Shown here piece by piece: positions 39,562 to 48,806 of a stretch of 64,000 nt of DNA. The position numbers and the translations under genes are program-made. The notes beneath the pieces were generated by a model that saw nothing but the letters and a program-made list of their open reading frames with translations, was not told where the DNA came from and ran no database searches. The number at the start of each line of letters is the position of its first letter. The stretch's first letter is position 1. The stretch is taken from NCBI RefSeq assembly GCF_035712165.1, contig NZ_DASTBH010000122.1, positions 10,709 to 74,708 on the forward strand, given 5' to 3'. This stretch comes from DASYTH01 sp035712165. Its GTDB lineage: Bacteria > Actinomycetota > Actinomycetes > Mycobacteriales > Pseudonocardiaceae.

Positions 39562-40899
39562 TTACCGGCGCTCGACGGTGTACTGGCGGGTTTCCACGGA
39601 GACGCCGCCGATGAAGATCCCGGCGCTGTCGCGGAAGCGTCGCACCGACGGGTCGGTGCTGGAGTCGAGTTGGCGGGCGGCGTCGACGTAGCTCCCGCCG
39701 ATCGCGTGGTTGCCGCCGACGGTGCCGGACTGGTTGTCGAACTTTACCGTGGTGCGGTTGTCGCTGGCGGGGTTCTCGGCCGCGTCCAGGTGCGGCACGA
39801 TGTCGCCGCTGTTCTCCAGGGAGAGCATCTGCACGCCGTCGGGGACGGGAATGCGGCCGACGGGCGAGCCGGCGGTCACCACGTGCGTCACGTTGAACTG
39901 GCCCGCGGCGGTGAAGTCGTTGGCCGCGCGCGCCGCGACGATGCCGCCCTGGCTGTGGCCGACCAGCATCACCGGGTCGTTCGGTCCGATCCCGGCCCGA
40001 CGCATGGCGTCCTCGAGACCCTTCTGCAGCACGGTTTCGTTGCCGGCCATGGCATCGATGTTGGTGCCGAAGTCGTTGGCGCTGCCGCCGTCCTGGCCGG
40101 GCAGGTTCCACACCCGGGTGCCGGGGATGTCCACGATGTAGGAGACCCGGCCGTCCGGCCCGACCACCTTGCGCACGTCGATGTTGGGATCGGTGTTGTT
40201 GCGGTGGTCCAGGCCCTGCATGATGTCGCCCAGCCCGTGCGGCGGGGTGCCGGCCGAGCCGTCGATCCCGTTGTCGGTGACCCGCGGCTCGCCGTCGGGG
40301 TACGCGGCGGCGGTGAGATCCATCAGCGTGGCCAGGTCGACCGGCAGGCCGAGCGAGCTGATCATGCCGGGGGACATGCCGATCAGCTGGTCCACCAGGC
40401 CCGGGTGCTCGACCAGGTAACGCTGCCAGTCACCGTCGTAGTTGAGGTACACGTCGGTGGCGATCGCCCCGCCCGCGCCCAGCGCGGTGAGCAGCGCGGC
40501 CGTCGGACTGGAGGTGACCGCCGCGCCCTCCATCCACCGGACCGCGTCCAGCGCCCGGGTGTTGAGCTGGTCCATCGTGTGATAGGCCTCGGCGCTGGCC
40601 CGCAGCGCCATCCCGCGCAGCCCGATCGCCGCTGACGTGGCGGTCAGGCCGGACGGCCCGTCCAGCGCGCCGAGCATGGCCGCCTCGAACCGGGCCACCC
40701 CGGCCGGGTTGAGCACGGTCGAGGCCACCACGTTCGGGTCGACCAGGTAGCGATGGCAGGACATGGCCGTGCCCAGCGTCTCGGCGGCCACGTCATCGGT
40801 CAGGTCGCCCATCGCGGCGAGGTCCTCGAGCTTGGCCTCGGTGCCGCCGGCGCCTCCGCCGACCCGCAGGTTGGTCACACCCGGTCCGGGAGTCGTCAT
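39562..40899 (-). CDS. Alpha/beta-hydrolase (lipase-like) of an ESX-type operon
   Basis: 445 residues. The first half is helical (YHTMDQLNTRALDAVRWMEG), like ESX-associated helical-bundle sequences. The hydrolase part carries VMLVGHSQGGIVAARAA with the nucleophile serine (GHSQG) near residue 310, then SPVGRIPVP and NSGDIVPHLDAAEN with a probable acid residue and NHAIGGSYVDAA with the histidine. It may be a secreted or toxin-like hydrolase or lipase. The start at 40899 overlaps the stop of the EspG-like gene (TGATG), so the genes are coupled. Confidence 0.78.
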   Translation of the reverse strand: MTTPGPGVTNLRVGGGAGGTEAKLEDLAAMGDLTDDVAAETLGTAMSCHRYLVDPNVVASTVLNPAGVARFEAAMLGALDGPSGLTATSAAIGLRGMALRASAEAYHTMDQLNTRALDAVRWMEGAAVTSSPTAALLTALGAGGAIATDVYLNYDGDWQRYLVEHPGLVDQLIGMSPGMISSLGLPVDLATLMDLTAAAYPDGEPRVTDNGIDGSAGTPPHGLGDIMQGLDHRNNTDPNIDVRKVVGPDGRVSYIVDIPGTRVWNLPGQDGGSANDFGTNIDAMAGNETVLQKGLEDAMRRAGIGPNDPVMLVGHSQGGIVAARAANDFTAAGQFNVTHVVTAGSPVGRIPVPDGVQMLSLENSGDIVPHLDAAENPASDNRTTVKFDNQSGTVGGNHAIGGSYVDAARQLDSSTDPSVRRFRDSAGIFIGGVSVETRQYTVERR

Positions 40900-41690
40900 C
40901 AGCTCTCGCCCTCCGTGACAGCCTCCGCGACGAAGGGAGCCACCCACACGCCGAGATCGGCGCGGCCGACCGGTTCCAGCAGCACCCGGCGGCCGGTGTC
41001 CGGCCGCATGCCCAGCCAGCCGTCGCCGGCGTGCAGCCAGGCGACCCGCGCGCTGCGCACGTCCTGCCGCACCCGGGCGGTGACCTGGCAGACCAGGCCG
41101 CCGTTGGTCCGGCTGGCCACCTCGGTGGCCAGCCGCGCCTCGGCCGGGGCCAGGCCCAGCCCGGCGAGCACCTCGGCCGGCGCGTCCGGGTCGGCGCCGC
41201 GCAGCAGCTCGGCGATCCCCAGCTCGTGCAGCGCGGCCACCGGCACCCGGCCGGCCGGCAGCCGGTCCCGCGTCTCGCCGAGCGCGGCGGGAATCTCCGC
41301 CTCGGCCTCCGGGGGTACCGCCCGGACCAGCTCCCCGCCCAGGTCGGACGCGGCGAACAGGGACAGCTCCACCGCGCCGTCGCCGAGCTCGAACAGCGAC
41401 GCGCCCAGCCGGCCGGCGATCGCGTGCAGGCTGTGCAGGCCGGCCCCGCCGATCGTGGCGGTGGTGTCGAGCATGACCTGGGGCCCGGCCAGGATCTTCA
41501 GATTCATCGCCACCGAGCGGTGCACCTCGCCGTCCCCGTCGAGCACCCCGCGCTTGACCAGGTCCGCGGGTTCGGCCGGGGGCAGGTCCCGCGGGTCGGG
41601 CTGCCAGCCGGGCGGCATGGACAGCCCGAGCCGGTCCACCAGGTAGGCGTACTCGGCCGCGGTCAGGCGCAGCCGGTGCGGGGCGGTCAT
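40899..41690 (-). CDS. EspG-like ESX secretion-associated protein
   Basis: 263 residues. RLRLTAAEYAYLVDRLGLSMPPGW, VKRGVLDGDGEVHRSVAMNLKILAGPQVMLDTTA, GLHSLHAIAGRLGASLFELGDGAVELSLF and the final GVWVAPFVAEAV are typical of the EspG chaperone family, which binds PE/PPE or WXG-type substrates for type VII secretion. It lies between a WXG-like and a lipase-like gene, overlapping both, and no membrane machinery is nearby. It probably serves as a chaperone for one of them. Confidence 0.8.
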   Translation of the reverse strand: MTAPHRLRLTAAEYAYLVDRLGLSMPPGWQPDPRDLPPAEPADLVKRGVLDGDGEVHRSVAMNLKILAGPQVMLDTTATIGGAGLHSLHAIAGRLGASLFELGDGAVELSLFAASDLGGELVRAVPPEAEAEIPAALGETRDRLPAGRVPVAALHELGIAELLRGADPDAPAEVLAGLGLAPAEARLATEVASRTNGGLVCQVTARVRQDVRSARVAWLHAGDGWLGMRPDTGRRVLLEPVGRADLGVWVAPFVAEAVTEGES

Positions 41691-42211
41691 CGCAGCACCC
41701 CCTGGCCCTGCATGAACCGCCCGACGTCGAGCCAGGCCTTGTCGCCGGACATCGGCAGGTTGCCGGGCTGATGCGGCCAGTTCCGCCACGGCGGGGTGGG
41801 CGGCTGTGGCGGGTCCCCGCCGCCGATGCCGATGAAGTCGCCGACCGCGCCGGCCATGTCGCTGACCGCGTTGCGGAAGGTCTCCACGGCCCGGTTGAAC
41901 CGGTCGATCGCGCTGTTGAACCAGCCGACCACGGCCTCCTCGATCCGCTTGATCAGCGCCAGCAGCTCGCGGACCTGCTGGGCGTGCTGGCGCAGCGCCG
42001 CGGCCGCCTCGTCCAGCCGGCCGGCCACCGCATCGAGGTTGCGGCGGTCGCCGCCGACGGTCTCCCGGCAGCGGTCGGCGGCCACCGAGCGCCACTGCAT
42101 GGCCTCGGCGCGGGTGACCATCTCGCTGCCCCGGTCGCGCACCTGGCCGGCCCGTTGCTCGATCTGACCGGCGATCCGGTCCAGCTCGTCGGGATCCCCG
42201 TACAGCGACAT
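41687..42211 (-). CDS. WXG100-like helical protein
   Basis: 174 residues with a long coiled-helical region: DELDRIAGQIEQRAGQVRDRGSEMVTRAEAMQWRSVAADRCRETVGGDRRNLDAVAGRLDEAAAALRQHAQQV. MQWRSVAADRC takes the place of the WxG turn, and the Pro-rich tail (GGGDPPQPPTPPWRNWPHQP) is longer than usual for a WXG100 protein. Such proteins are ESX substrates or partners. It is the first gene of the three-gene operon, and its stop overlaps the EspG-like start (ATGA). Confidence 0.72.
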   Translation of the reverse strand: MSLYGDPDELDRIAGQIEQRAGQVRDRGSEMVTRAEAMQWRSVAADRCRETVGGDRRNLDAVAGRLDEAAAALRQHAQQVRELLALIKRIEEAVVGWFNSAIDRFNRAVETFRNAVSDMAGAVGDFIGIGGGDPPQPPTPPWRNWPHQPGNLPMSGDKAWLDVGRFMQGQGVLR

Positions 42212-42297
42212 CGAACCCCCTAATAAGGGTGAGCGGGAGGGCGCAAGATTATCGGCCTACAGACGTCGCGGCGATGCCGTTCGTTCCCGCGCGGGAC

Positions 42298-43245
42298 CTA
42301 GCTCCACAAAGTTACGTACACCGGCGGCCGGAATGCCGCCGGTTGGACGCCGGCGCCCGGGTTGCGCATGGCGCGCAGCGCCGGGGCGGTGTCGAGGAAG
42401 TGCAGGAACGCGTCGGTGGCCGGGGAGCGGCGCTCGGCCGGCAGGGCGGTGGCGTACCAGGTGGTCTCGACCGGGGTGGCCGGGGTGTCCACCACCCGCA
42501 GCTCGCCGCGCCGGACCTGCTCGGCCACCAGGTGTTCCGGGGCGGGGGCGAGCCCGGCGCCCTGCGCGGCGGCGGCCCAGGCCGCGGTCTGGTTGGGGTA
42601 GACCCGTAATCGGTTCTCGGCCACCCGCAGCCGGTGCAGCAGCGCGCCGCTGTCGCCACGCGGGTCGGCGGCGTACTGGTCGACCAGCCACGGCCACGCC
42701 TCGGGCGGTCCGGCCGGCCGGGTGGTGCGCGAGGTCACCAGCACCAGCCGGGTGCGGAACACGGCCACGCTCTGCAGTTCGTTGCGCCGGAGCCCGGCCA
42801 GGTTGGGGCCGATCGCCACGTCGGCGAACCGGTTCTCCACCAGCGCCGCCATCTCGTCGCTGGCCGCGACCCCGGCCGAGGTGTCGATCTGCCGGCCGCA
42901 CAGCCGGGTGAACGTGTCGATCAGCAACGGGGCCACGAACTCCGCCACGGTGCTGCTGCCGACCAGTCTGAGCTGCTCGGGTGCGCCCTGCCCGGTGCGC
43001 ACCGCGGCCTCGGCGTCCAGGCCGAGCGAGACCATCTGGGTGGCCACCGGAAGCAGCCGCTTGCCGGCCGGGGTCAGCCGCATCCCGGTTCCGGCCCGCT
43101 CGATCAGCGGGTCGTTGAGGTGGTGCCGCAGCGCCGAGAGCGCCTGCGAGACGGCCGGCTCGCTCACCGCGAGGGCCCGGGCCGCCGCCTTGACCGAGCC
43201 CAGCTTGGCCACCATCACGAACGTGGTCAGCTGCGTGAGCGTCAT
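42298..43245 (-). CDS. LysR-family regulator, CutR-like
   Basis: 315 residues with the LysR helix-turn-helix at the start: LTQLTTFVMVAKLGSVKAAARALAVSEPAVSQALSALRHHLNDPLIERAGTGMRLTPAG. The effector domain follows (VGSSTVAEFVAPLLIDTF, ADVAIGPNLAGL, WLVDQYAADPRG). It is divergent from coxM; LysR-type CutR occupies the same place in mycobacterial CO dehydrogenase loci and activates them, so this is the probable regulator. A CACAAT box ends about seven bases before the ATG, suggesting a leaderless transcript. Confidence 0.87.
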   Translation of the reverse strand: MTLTQLTTFVMVAKLGSVKAAARALAVSEPAVSQALSALRHHLNDPLIERAGTGMRLTPAGKRLLPVATQMVSLGLDAEAAVRTGQGAPEQLRLVGSSTVAEFVAPLLIDTFTRLCGRQIDTSAGVAASDEMAALVENRFADVAIGPNLAGLRRNELQSVAVFRTRLVLVTSRTTRPAGPPEAWPWLVDQYAADPRGDSGALLHRLRVAENRLRVYPNQTAAWAAAAQGAGLAPAPEHLVAEQVRRGELRVVDTPATPVETTWYATALPAERRSPATDAFLHFLDTAPALRAMRNPGAGVQPAAFRPPVYVTLWS

Positions 43246-43266
43246 GCCGGCATTGTGAACCAGGCG

Positions 43267-43293
43267 CTTATCGTGACCACCCGCGTCGATAAG
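43267..43293. promoter_or_regulatory. LysR-type operator between regulator and cox genes
   Basis: CTTATCG (43267-43273) and CGATAAG (43287-43293) are perfect inverted arms separated by 13 bases and fit the LysR T-N11-A pattern. GACCAC (43275-43280) and GTGGTC (43294-43299) add a second overlapping inverted pair. The site is 22 bases upstream of the regulator's start and about 125 bases upstream of coxM. Confidence 0.62.
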
Positions 43294-43418
43294 TGGTCGG
43301 TTAAGGGCCTGTTGCCCGGCCGGCCGTGGCCGCGCACGATGCCGGGGCAGGGCGCGGTGCGGTGACCTAGGGCCGCCCGGTGTGCGGCGCGCCGCCCGGG
43401 CCGGGCAGGGAGCGCGCG

Positions 43419-44291
43419 ATGCAGGTACCAGCACCGTTCCAGTACGAGAAGGCGACCAGCGTGGAGCACGCGCTCGCGCTGCTGGCCCGGTACGGGCCCG
43501 AGTCCAGGGTGGTGGCCGGCGGGCACAGCCTGCTGCCGATGATGAAGCTGCGGCTGGCGCAACCCGAGGCGCTGATCGACATCAACGACCTGACCGAGTT
43601 GGCCTCGATCAGCGTCGACGGCGACACGCTCAGCATCGGGGCGATGGTCCGGCACACCGACCTGCTGCACTCGGCGGTGGCCGGCGAGCACTTCCCGATC
43701 CTGCGCGACGCGGAGCGGATGATCGCCGATCCGGTGGTGCGCAACCGTGGCACGGTCGGCGGTTCGCTGTGCCAGGCGGACCCGTCCGAGGACCTGTCCG
43801 CGGCGTTCGCGGCGCTGCGGGCCGACCTGGTGGTGCAGTCGCCGCACGGGCGGCGCACGATCGGCGCCCGCGAGTTCTTCGTCGGGCCCTACGAGACCGC
43901 GCTCGCCGACGGCGAGCTGCTGGTGGAGATCCGGGTGCCGATCCGTTCGCACGCCAGCGCCTACCAGAAGGTCGAGCGCCGGGCCGGGGACTGGGCGGTG
44001 GCCGCGGCCGGCGCGGTGCTGAACCTGGTCGGCGACACGGTCACCGAGGCCGGCATCGGCCTGGCGGCGGTCGGCGCGGCCGGGTTCGTGGCCCCCGAGG
44101 CGGAGGACTTCCTGCGCGGCGAGGCGGCCACCGAGGAGCGGCTGGCCGAGGCCGGACGGATCGCCGCCGAGCACTGCAACCCGAGCGCCGACCAGCGTGG
44201 CCCGGTGGACTACAAGCGGCATCTGGCCGGGGAGTTGACCACGAGGGCGTTGCGCCGGGCGGCGGCGCGGGCCCGCGGACAGGAGGCCTGA
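43419..44291 (+). CDS. coxM: Aerobic CO dehydrogenase, FAD-binding medium subunit
   Basis: 290 residues. FQYEKATSVEHALALLARYGPESRVVAGGHSLLPMMKLRLAQPEALIDIND contains the FAD-binding VAGGHSLLP motif, and NRGTVGGSLCQADPSEDL is the second FAD contact (TxGGSLxxxDP) of molybdenum-hydroxylase medium subunits. CoxM carries electrons from the 2Fe-2S subunit to FAD and on to quinone. The ATG at 43419 follows GGGAG. It heads the plus-strand operon in the typical M-S-L order. Confidence 0.93.
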   Translation: MQVPAPFQYEKATSVEHALALLARYGPESRVVAGGHSLLPMMKLRLAQPEALIDINDLTELASISVDGDTLSIGAMVRHTDLLHSAVAGEHFPILRDAERMIADPVVRNRGTVGGSLCQADPSEDLSAAFAALRADLVVQSPHGRRTIGAREFFVGPYETALADGELLVEIRVPIRSHASAYQKVERRAGDWAVAAAGAVLNLVGDTVTEAGIGLAAVGAAGFVAPEAEDFLRGEAATEERLAEAGRIAAEHCNPSADQRGPVDYKRHLAGELTTRALRRAAARARGQEA

Positions 44292-44292
44292 C

Positions 44293-44799
44293 ATGCAGAT
44301 CACGGTGAAGGTCAACGGGCAGGAGTACACCCACGACGTGGAGCCGCGGCTGCTGCTGGTGCACTACCTGCGCGACACGTTGCGGCTCACCGGCACGCAC
44401 TGGGGTTGCGACACCTCCAACTGCGGGGTGTGCGTGGTCCATCTGGACGGCGTCCCGGTCAAGTCGTGCACGGTGCTCGCGGTGATGGCCGACGGCCACG
44501 AGGTGACCACCGTGGAGGGCCTGGCCAACGGCGCCGAGCTGGATCCGGTGCAGCAGGGGTTCGCCGCCTGCCACGGGTTGCAGTGCGGGTTCTGCACCCC
44601 CGGGATGATGATGACCGCCCGCTGGCTGCTCGACCAGCGACCCGATCCGTCCGAAGAGGACATTCGCGAGGCGATCTCCGGACAGCTGTGCCGCTGCACC
44701 GGCTACGAGAACATCGTGCGCTCGATCCGTTGGGCGGCCGAGCATTCCGCGCCGGCCGAGGCGGCCCCGGTCGAGACGCAGCAGGAGGTGACGGCATGA
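44293..44799 (+). CDS. coxS: Aerobic CO dehydrogenase, 2Fe-2S small subunit
   Basis: 168 residues with two 2Fe-2S centres: the plant-type GCDTSNCGVCVVHLDG (first cluster) plus the later SCTVLA cysteine, and CHGLQCGFCTPGMMM with LCRCTGYENIV (second cluster). CoxS moves electrons from the Mo-Cu active site in CoxL to CoxM. It starts 1 base after the coxM stop, with AGGAGG overlapping the coxM end, and its stop overlaps the coxL start (ATGA). Confidence 0.95.
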   Translation: MQITVKVNGQEYTHDVEPRLLLVHYLRDTLRLTGTHWGCDTSNCGVCVVHLDGVPVKSCTVLAVMADGHEVTTVEGLANGAELDPVQQGFAACHGLQCGFCTPGMMMTARWLLDQRPDPSEEDIREAISGQLCRCTGYENIVRSIRWAAEHSAPAEAAPVETQQEVTA

Positions 44800-47168
44800 C
44801 TGCGGTTGAAGAGACGCCGATGGGCTTCGGGCGGATGCGGCGCAAGGAGGACGCCCGGTTCGTCCGGGGCCGCGGCACCTATGTCGACGACGTGGTGCTG
44901 CCCGGGATGCTGCACGCCGCGATCCTGCGCAGCCCGTTCGCGCACGCCCGGATCGTCTCGATCGACACCTCGGCCGCCGAGGCGCACCCGAAGGTCCGAG
45001 CGGTGATCACCGGCGAGACGCTGGCCGGTCTGGGACTCGCCTGGATGCCCACCATCTCCTACGACACGCAGGCCGTGCTGGCCACCGACAAGGTGCGCTT
45101 CCAGGGCCAGGAGGTCGCCTTCGTGGTGGCCGAGGACCACTACGCGGCGAGGGACGCGCTGGCGCTGATCGACGTCGAGTACGACCCGCTGCCGGCGGTG
45201 ATCGACGCGCGCAAGGCGCTGGACCCGGGCGCCCCGGTGATCCGGGACGACAAGGAGAACACCACCGACAACCACATCTTCGACTGGGAGGCCGGCGACC
45301 CGGCCCGCACCGACGACGCCTTCGCCCGGGCGGACGTGGTGGTGGCGCAGGACGTGCTGTACCCGAGGGTGCATCCGGCTCCGCTGGAGACCTGCGGCAC
45401 GGTGGCGGACATGGACCCGGTCACCGGCAAGCTGACCGTGTGGTCGACCACGCAGGCGCCGCACGCGCACCGGACCCTGTACGCGATGGTGGCCGGCATC
45501 CCGGAGCACAAGATCAGGATCATCTCGCCGGACATCGGCGGCGGGTTCGGCAACAAGGTCGGGATCTATCCCGGCTACGTCTGCGCGGTGGTCGGCTCGA
45601 TCGTCACCGGCAAGCCGGTGAAGTGGATGGAGGACCGCTCGGAGAACCTGATGACCACGTCCTTCGCCCGGGACTACCACATGCAGGGCGAGATCGCGGC
45701 CACGGCCGAGGGCAAGATCCTTGCCTTACGGGTCAAGGTGATCGCCGACCACGGCGCGTTCAACGGCACCGCCCAGCCGACCGGGTTCCCGGCCGGGTTC
45801 TTCCACGTGTTCACCGGCTCCTACGACCTGGGCGCGGCCTACTGCGAGGTGACCGGCGTCTACACCAACAAGGCGCCCGGCGGGGTGGCCTACGCCTGCT
45901 CGTTCCGGGTCACCGAGGCGGCCTACCTGGTCGAGCGGATGGTCGACCTGCTGGCGTACAAGCTGGAGCTGGACCCGGCCGAGCTGCGGATGCGCAACCT
46001 GTTGCGGCCCGAGCAGTTCCCGTACACCTGCCCGACCGGGTGGGAGTACGACTCCGGTGACTACCCGAAGGCGTTGCGGCTGGCCATGGACATGGCCGGC
46101 TACGACGCGCTGCGCGCCGAGCAGGCCGAGAAACGCGAGCGCGGCGAGTACATGGGTATCGGGCTCAGCTTCTTCACCGAGGCGGTGGGCGCGGGTCCGC
46201 GCAAGCACATGGACATCCTCGGGCTGGGCATGGCCGACGGCGCGGAGTTGCGGGTGCACCCGACCGGCAAGGCGGTGCTGCGGATCTCGGTGCAGAGCCA
46301 GGGGCAGGGCCACGAGACGACGTTCGCCCAGATCGTCGCCGAGGAGTTGGGCATCAGCCCGGACGATGTCGAGGTGGTGCACGGCGACACCGACCAGACC
46401 CCGTTCGGCCTCGGCACCTACGGGTCCCGGTCGACGCCGGTGTCCGGCGCGGCGGCCGCCATGGTGGCCCGCAAGGTGCGCGACCGGGCGCGGATCGTCG
46501 CCGCGGCGATGCTCGAGGCCAGCCCCGACGACCTGGAGTGGGAGAAGGGCCGCTGGTTCGTCGCCGGTGACCCGTCGGCCGGCAGGACCATGACGGAGAT
46601 CGCCCTGGCCGCGCACTCCAACCTGGAACTGCCCGAGGGCGTCGAGGGACACCTGGACGCCACCTGCGTCTACAACCCGCCCAACCTCACCTTCCCGTTC
46701 GGCGCCTACATCTGCGTGGTGGACGTGGATCCCGGCACCGGCCAGGTGAAGGTGCGCCGGTTCATCGCCGTCGACGACTGCGGGGTGCGGATCAACCCGA
46801 CGATCGTCGAGGGCCAGGTGCACGGCGGCCTGGCCGACGGGGTCGGAATGGCGCTGATGGAGCTGATCGCCTTCGACGAGGACGGCAACTGTCTCGGCGG
46901 CTCGTTCATGGACTACCTGCTGCCCACCTCGATGGAGTGCCCGTCCTGGGAACTGGGCGAGACGGTCACCCCGTCGCCGCATCATCCGATCGGCGCCAAG
47001 GGAGTCGGCGAGTCGGCGACCGTCGGCTCACCGGCCGCGGTGGTCAACGCGGTGGTCGACGCGCTGCGGCCGTTCGGGGTGACGCACGCGGACATGCCGC
47101 TGACCCCGGCCGCGGTCTGGTCGGCGATCCAGGGCCGTCCACTTCGGACAGATCTGGCGATCGGCTGA
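44796..47168 (+). CDS. coxL: Aerobic CO dehydrogenase form I, Mo-binding large subunit
   Basis: 790 residues. The active-site loop is GGVAYACSFR, matching the form I signature AYxCSFR (365-371, with Cys368 for the Cu-S-Mo centre); form II proteins have AYRGAGR instead. Other molybdopterin contacts are DIGGGFGNKVG, QSQGQGHETTFAQ, GTYGSRSTPVSGAA and the glutamate of AKGVGESATVGSP. It oxidises CO to CO2 in the cytosol or at the membrane face. The presence of this Cys predicts true CO-oxidising activity and energy gain from trace CO. The start overlaps the coxS stop. Confidence 0.95.
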   Translation: MTAVEETPMGFGRMRRKEDARFVRGRGTYVDDVVLPGMLHAAILRSPFAHARIVSIDTSAAEAHPKVRAVITGETLAGLGLAWMPTISYDTQAVLATDKVRFQGQEVAFVVAEDHYAARDALALIDVEYDPLPAVIDARKALDPGAPVIRDDKENTTDNHIFDWEAGDPARTDDAFARADVVVAQDVLYPRVHPAPLETCGTVADMDPVTGKLTVWSTTQAPHAHRTLYAMVAGIPEHKIRIISPDIGGGFGNKVGIYPGYVCAVVGSIVTGKPVKWMEDRSENLMTTSFARDYHMQGEIAATAEGKILALRVKVIADHGAFNGTAQPTGFPAGFFHVFTGSYDLGAAYCEVTGVYTNKAPGGVAYACSFRVTEAAYLVERMVDLLAYKLELDPAELRMRNLLRPEQFPYTCPTGWEYDSGDYPKALRLAMDMAGYDALRAEQAEKRERGEYMGIGLSFFTEAVGAGPRKHMDILGLGMADGAELRVHPTGKAVLRISVQSQGQGHETTFAQIVAEELGISPDDVEVVHGDTDQTPFGLGTYGSRSTPVSGAAAAMVARKVRDRARIVAAAMLEASPDDLEWEKGRWFVAGDPSAGRTMTEIALAAHSNLELPEGVEGHLDATCVYNPPNLTFPFGAYICVVDVDPGTGQVKVRRFIAVDDCGVRINPTIVEGQVHGGLADGVGMALMELIAFDEDGNCLGGSFMDYLLPTSMECPSWELGETVTPSPHHPIGAKGVGESATVGSPAAVVNAVVDALRPFGVTHADMPLTPAAVWSAIQGRPLRTDLAIG

Positions 47169-47938
47169 TGAGCGCCGAGGATCTGCTCGTCCGGGCGGAC
47201 GACCTGCGGTCCGGCCGAACCCCGTTCGTGCTGGCCACGGTGGTCCGTGCGGAGCGGCCGACCAGTGCCCGGCCCGGTGACCGGGCGCTGGTGCTGCCGG
47301 ACGGCACCATCGAGGGGTTCGTCGGCGGCACCTGCGCGGAGTCGACCGTGCGGGTGGAGGGACTGCGGCTGCTGGAGACCGGCGAGTCGACGCTGCTGCG
47401 GATCACCGCCCGGGACGAGGCGGGTATGGCACCCGAGGGCATGGTGCGGGTGCACAACCACTGTCTGTCCGGTGGTTCCCTGGACATCTTCCTGGAGGCC
47501 ATGCTCCCGGCGCTGCTGGTGCAGGTGTACGGCCAGGCGCCGGTGGCCCGGGCGCTGGTGGAGATCGGGCGGGTGCTCGGACACGACGTGCGGCCGCTTC
47601 CCGAGCCGACCACCCCGTTGCCGTCCGACACCGGCGCGGTGGTGGTCGCCTCGCACGGCCGGGACGAGGAACCGGTGCTGCGGGCGGCGATGCGGGCCGG
47701 GGTGCCCTACATCGGTCTGGTGGCGAGCAAGCGGCGCGGCGCGGCGGTCCTGGCCGACCTGGAGTTGACCGACGAGGAGCACGACCGGGTCCGCACTCCG
47801 GCGGGGCTGGACATCGGTGCCCGCACCGCCCCGGAGATCGCGTTGTCGATCTACGCCGAACTGATCGCGCTGCGCCCGCGTACCGCCGCCGCGACCGAAC
47901 ACCCGCATCACCTCCCGGCCTGCCACGCGGATGAGTGA
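47168..47938 (+). CDS. XdhC/CoxF-family maturation protein
   Basis: 256 residues: the N-terminal XdhC domain (FVLATVVRAERPTSARPGDRALVLPDGTIEGFVGGTCAESTV) and a Rossmann-like C-terminal domain (GRVLGHDVRPLPEP, VVVASHGRDEEPVLRAAMRAGVPYIGLVASKRRGA). Family members bind the molybdenum cofactor and help its sulfuration or insertion into molybdenum hydroxylases. The TGATG overlap with coxL and the eight-base overlap with the coxD gene mean one operon. Confidence 0.88.
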   Translation: MSAEDLLVRADDLRSGRTPFVLATVVRAERPTSARPGDRALVLPDGTIEGFVGGTCAESTVRVEGLRLLETGESTLLRITARDEAGMAPEGMVRVHNHCLSGGSLDIFLEAMLPALLVQVYGQAPVARALVEIGRVLGHDVRPLPEPTTPLPSDTGAVVVASHGRDEEPVLRAAMRAGVPYIGLVASKRRGAAVLADLELTDEEHDRVRTPAGLDIGARTAPEIALSIYAELIALRPRTAAATEHPHHLPACHADE

Positions 47939-48806
47939 GGTCGCCGACGCCGCCGCGCTGCGGGCCGGGTTGGCGTCGGCCGGTTACCTGGCCGGCGAAG
48001 CGCTGACCACCGCGCTGCTGCTGGCCGTGCGGATGGGCCAGCCGATCCTGCTGGAGGGCGAGCCGGGCGTCGGCAAGACCGAGGCGGCAAGGGCGCTCGC
48101 GTCCACAATGGACACTGTGCTGATCAGGTTGCAGTGCTACGAGGGGCTGTCCTCGGCCGAGGCGCTCTACGAGTGGAACTATCCGCGGCAGTTGCTGGCC
48201 ATCCGGCTGGCCGAGTCGCGCGGGGAGACGCTGCGCGACGGCGACCTGTTCGGCGCGGACTACCTGCTGCCCCGCCCGCTGCTGGCGGCGATCTCGCATC
48301 CCGGTCCGCGCCCCGCCGTGCTGCTGATCGACGAGGTGGACCGGGCCGACGACGAGTTCGAGGCGTTCCTGCTCGAACTGCTGGCCGACGCGGCGGTGAC
48401 CATCCCGGAGCTGGGCACCCGGCGGGCGAAGCTGCCCCCGGTCGTCGTGCTGACCTCCAACCGCACCAGGGACCTGCACGACGCGCTCAAGCGCCGCTGT
48501 CTCTACCACTGGATCGCCTACCCGGAGACCGAGCGGGTGGCCGCGATCATCCGCGCCCGGGTGCCCGACGCCGCCGGCTGGCTGGCCGAGCGGGTGGCGG
48601 TCGCGGTGCACCGGCTGCGCGCCCAGCCGCTGACCAAGCCGCCCGGCGTGGCCGAGGCGATCAACTGGGCCAACGCGCTGCGGGTCCTCGGAGTGTCCGC
48701 AATGGACGAGGGGGCGATGGTCAGCACGCTCGGCGCGGTGCTCAAGTACCCGGAGGACATCGAGACGGTGACCGGCGCGGGACTGGCGGCACTGGCGGAT
48801 GTCTGA
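47931..48806 (+). CDS. coxD: CoxD-like AAA (MoxR-type) ATPase
   Basis: 291 residues. Walker A is LLEGEPGVGKTEAARALA, Walker B LLIDEVDRADDEFEAFLLELL, and the sensor-like VVVLTSNRTRDLHDALKRRCLYHWIAYP is typical of MoxR AAA proteins. In other bacteria CoxD helps assemble the Cu-S-Mo cluster of CO dehydrogenase. It overlaps its neighbours on both sides (ATGAGTGA at the start, ATG of coxE inside its end). Confidence 0.9.
   Translation: MSEVADAAALRAGLASAGYLAGEALTTALLLAVRMGQPILLEGEPGVGKTEAARALASTMDTVLIRLQCYEGLSSAEALYEWNYPRQLLAIRLAESRGETLRDGDLFGADYLLPRPLLAAISHPGPRPAVLLIDEVDRADDEFEAFLLELLADAAVTIPELGTRRAKLPPVVVLTSNRTRDLHDALKRRCLYHWIAYPETERVAAIIRARVPDAAGWLAERVAVAVHRLRAQPLTKPPGVAEAINWANALRVLGVSAMDEGAMVSTLGAVLKYPEDIETVTGAGLAALADV

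Noticed and set aside
44796..47168. Form II (putative) CO dehydrogenase or nicotinate-type hydroxylase
   Set aside because: The active-site loop is AYACSFR rather than AYRGAGR, so it is form I.
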